Assembly: GCA_964450955.1 (NCBI GenBank)
Contig: CAYVFI010000035.1
Coordinates: forward strand, 1 to 64,000
DNA: 64,000 nt
Source of the DNA: CAYNWT01 sp964450955
GTDB taxonomy: Bacteria > Planctomycetota > Planctomycetia > Planctomycetales > Planctomycetaceae
Direction: 5' to 3'
The stretch's first letter is position 1. Every line of letters begins with the position of its first letter. Positions 61,850-64,000 of the stretch are shown here, piece by piece. The notes below the pieces were generated by a model that was given only the letters and a program-made list of their open reading frames with translations, had not been told where the DNA came from and ran no database searches. The position numbers were made by a program, and so were the translations under genes.

Positions 61850-63364
61850 ATGTCGACAGCCGCGCTATACGAAGAATTTCTGGCCGAACAGAAACGCGTT
61901 TCGCTCATGCAATCCTGTGGTCATGTACTGGATTGGGATCGAGAAACCTACATGCCGCGCGGCGGTTCAGAACACCGCGCGAACCAGCTTAGTTTGCTGG
62001 CGGGTGTCAGCCACCAGTGGGCCACGTCGCCCCGCATTGGCGAATTGCTGGGTCAACTGGAAACAGAAGATCTGGGCGATGCCGACAGCCCCAAAGCTGT
62101 CAACGTTCGCGAAGCCAGGCGAGACTACGACCGCGCGACGAAGTTGCCGCAGCAACTGGTCGAAGAAATGTCGAAGACCACGTCGCTCGCGCAGCAGGCG
62201 TGGATTGATTCGCGGCACGCGTCGGACTTCAGTGTGTTCGAACCGTGGCTGGACAAAATCGTGAAGCTGAAACGCGAAGAAGCGGACGCGATTGGGTACG
62301 GCGATGGCGTTCCCTACGACGCGTTGTTGGACGAATACGAACCGGGAACCACAACGGCCGACGTGACTGCGGCGTTCTCACCGCTGCGTGACGAATTGGT
62401 TTCGCTGGTGGCCGCGATAGCGGATTCCGGAGTGCAACAGCCGCTGGAGATTATCACGCGCGAATACCCCATTGCGGCGCAGCGTGAGTTTGGATTGAAA
62501 GCGGCCGCCGCGATTGGGTTCGACTTCGAACGCGGCCGACTGGACGAAACGGCTCACCCGTTTTGCAGCGACTTCGGACCAGGAGACTGCCGGCTCACCA
62601 CGCGGTACGACGCGCATCATTTCCCCGGTGCGTTTTTCGGAACGCTGCATGAATCCGGCCACGGTATCTACGAACAGGGGCTCAACGGTGAGGCGTTCGG
62701 AACCGGCATGGGGCAGGCTGTTTCGCTGGGTATCCACGAATCACAGTCGCGGCTATGGGAAAACTTTGTTGGCCGCAGCCAAGCATTCTGGGACCATTTT
62801 TACGGCGACGCCAAACAACGGTTCCCAACCGCACTGGGCGATGTGTCTGTTGAGCAGTTCTATTCTGCAATCAACGATGTGCGGCCATCACTGATTCGCG
62901 TGGAAGCGGACGAAGTGACTTACAACCTGCACATCATGTTGCGGTTCGAACTGGAACAACAAATGATTTCCGGCGAACTTAACGCGGCCGATGTTCCGGG
63001 TGCGTGGAACGAAAAGTTCGCACACTACTTCGGAATGACGCCACCAAACGACGCCGACGGTTGTCTTCAGGATGTGCATTGGGGAGCGGGATTGTTTGGT
63101 TATTTCCCGACGTACGCTTTGGGCAACATGTACGCTGCCCACTTCTTCAACGCGGCTGACCGCGAACTAGGCGGCCTGCACGAAATGTTTGCTCGCGGCG
63201 AGTTCCAACCGCTGCGCGAATGGCTTAACAAAAATATTCACCAGCGCGGGAAGCAGTATGCCGCGACAGTTCTGGTAAAAAAAACGACGGGCGAATCTTT
63301 GTCGCACGAACCGCTTGTGCAGCATCTGCGTAGTAAATTCGAACCACTTTTCGGTCTCAGTTAG
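61850..63364 (+). CDS. M32-family carboxypeptidase (Taq type)
   Basis: A 504-residue metallocarboxypeptidase. The zinc-binding HEXXH motif is His267-Glu-Ser-Gly-His271 (TLHESGHGIYEQG), with the third ligand Glu in the following GIHESQSRLWEN. FGPGDCRLTTRYD and the C-terminal LHIMLRFELEQQMISGEL and WGAGLFGYFPTYALGNMYA blocks are typical of the family. Length matches M32 enzymes (about 500). It removes C-terminal residues from peptides in the cytoplasm. The start at 61850 is chosen since the upstream 40 residues, partly encoded by repeat DNA, are not family-like. Confidence 0.92.
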   Translation: MSTAALYEEFLAEQKRVSLMQSCGHVLDWDRETYMPRGGSEHRANQLSLLAGVSHQWATSPRIGELLGQLETEDLGDADSPKAVNVREARRDYDRATKLPQQLVEEMSKTTSLAQQAWIDSRHASDFSVFEPWLDKIVKLKREEADAIGYGDGVPYDALLDEYEPGTTTADVTAAFSPLRDELVSLVAAIADSGVQQPLEIITREYPIAAQREFGLKAAAAIGFDFERGRLDETAHPFCSDFGPGDCRLTTRYDAHHFPGAFFGTLHESGHGIYEQGLNGEAFGTGMGQAVSLGIHESQSRLWENFVGRSQAFWDHFYGDAKQRFPTALGDVSVEQFYSAINDVRPSLIRVEADEVTYNLHIMLRFELEQQMISGELNAADVPGAWNEKFAHYFGMTPPNDADGCLQDVHWGAGLFGYFPTYALGNMYAAHFFNAADRELGGLHEMFARGEFQPLREWLNKNIHQRGKQYAATVLVKKTTGESLSHEPLVQHLRSKFEPLFGLS

Positions 63365-63617
63365 ACAACGCTGCTGACACAGGAAGCACGACTGCTGCCC
63401 GTTCGGGCAATCGGTTCTCTTGGCCAGTGTTCTCCGCGCGGAAGTACTCCGGCGCGATAAATTGAATTTCGCTGCGCGCGATCAAACTCCGGCGCGCAAG
63501 TTGCTTTGGCGTTCCCTCGACACGACTCGCCTCGCAGGCTGCTCATGCGTGGTGAGATGCAACGGCCCGCATCGCGCTTGATTGCAGCCAGGTTTTTTGA
63601 CAACAGACGAGGTAGAA

Positions 63618-64000
63618 ATGTTTTCCAGAAGAAGAAAGGCCTTTACGCTCATCGAGCTACTGGTCGTCATTGCGATTATCGCAATCCTAATTGCTCTGCT
63701 GCTCCCGGCAGTCCAGCAGGCTCGTGAAGCCGCGCGCCGCACCCAGTGCAAAAACAACCTCAAGCAACTGGGCATCGCACTTCACAACTATCACGAGATT
63801 CACAACACCTTTCCGTTCATGCGGGGTGGAACCGGTGGTACGACCGGCACGGACGGCAACATGGACAACCTTAGCGGTATCGTGCTGCTGCTACCCATGA
63901 TGGAACAAGGCCCCTTGTACAAGGACATCCAATCCGGCAACGACCGAGATGGGGTTCCGGCGATGAGTTTCCCGCGTGGCGGACCCTCACCAGGCTTTTC
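63618..64000 (+). CDS. DUF1559 pilin-like protein, cut by window edge
   Basis: The first 127 residues of a protein that runs off the right edge. The N-terminus has a full prepilin leader KAFTLIELLVVIAIIAILIA, with Glu at +5, followed by LLPAVQQAREAARRTQCKNN and LKQLGIALHNYHEIHNTFPF, the DUF1559 hallmark. GAGG lies upstream of the ATG. After cleavage by prepilin peptidase it would insert like a type IV pilin; a role beyond that is unknown for the family. Confidence 0.9.
   Translation, partial: MFSRRRKAFTLIELLVVIAIIAILIALLLPAVQQAREAARRTQCKNNLKQLGIALHNYHEIHNTFPFMRGGTGGTTGTDGNMDNLSGIVLLLPMMEQGPLYKDIQSGNDRDGVPAMSFPRGGPSPGF

Overview
The window reads as chromosomal DNA of a planctomycete (Planctomycetota). 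The evidence is the gene content: three DUF1559 proteins (two with type IV pilin-like N-termini), two formylglycine-type sulfatases, a sulfotransferase, a DUF1080-ThuA fusion, a Gfo/Idh/MocA oxidoreductase, a CRTAC1/ASPIC-UnbV protein, DUF1573, a secreted TIM-barrel protein and many secreted proteins or lipoproteins of unknown function. I cannot name the species. Genes lie on both strands in short runs, and the coding fraction is high. No rRNA, CRISPR array, phage or intact insertion sequence was seen.

Layout. 0-12 kb: SGNH hydrolase, OYE-family flavoenzyme, sulfatase, large secreted unknown protein, threonine synthase, TatC with a long insert, a small unknown protein, Gfo/Idh oxidoreductase and an RDD membrane protein. 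12-18.4 kb: an RlmL-like rRNA methyltransferase fused to an alpha/beta hydrolase, a large secreted unknown protein, a frameshifted small secreted gene and a decayed stretch with an apparent group II intron remnant and a possible transposase tail. 18.4-23.5 kb (minus strand): DinB protein, LolD-like ATPase, LolC/E-like permease, and lysyl-tRNA synthetase with an insert and a C-terminal tail. 23.7-30.3 kb: DUF1559 protein, small secreted protein, secretin-like protein with an overlapping lipoprotein, anti-sigma and ECF sigma factors, HEAT lipoprotein. 30.6-39.4 kb: IlvD/Edd dehydratase, His-rich TlpA-like lipoprotein, BaiN/HI0933 flavoprotein, TIM-barrel protein, tRNA-Leu(CAG), SUI1/YciH, YidD and an SSS symporter. 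39.6-48.6 kb: DUF1559 protein, two small genes, CRTAC1 protein coupled to a membrane pentaheme cytochrome with TPRs, a small secreted protein and the DUF1080-ThuA protein. 49-58.7 kb: DUF1573, terpene cyclase-like repeat protein, tRNA-Phe(GAA), FHA protein, membrane spermidine synthase-like protein, PhzF, CCA-adding enzyme, MFS transporter and a second DinB protein. 58.7-64 kb: a 176-bp tandem repeat, sulfatase plus sulfotransferase, M32 carboxypeptidase and a DUF1559 gene cut by the right edge.

Apparent functional units are the LolCD-type export pair, the sigma/anti-sigma pair, the overlapping secretin and lipoprotein genes, the overlapping cytochrome and CRTAC1 genes, and the sulfatase-sulfotransferase pair. 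Intergenic DNA is rich in palindromes. Several begin at or just after a stop codon and share a layout of short stem, TTC/TCC loop, then ATCGG-like sequence. Others are long imperfect inverted repeats. These, the fused methyltransferase-hydrolase and the heme protein pair are the features most worth following up. All functional calls come from reading the sequence; no database search was run.
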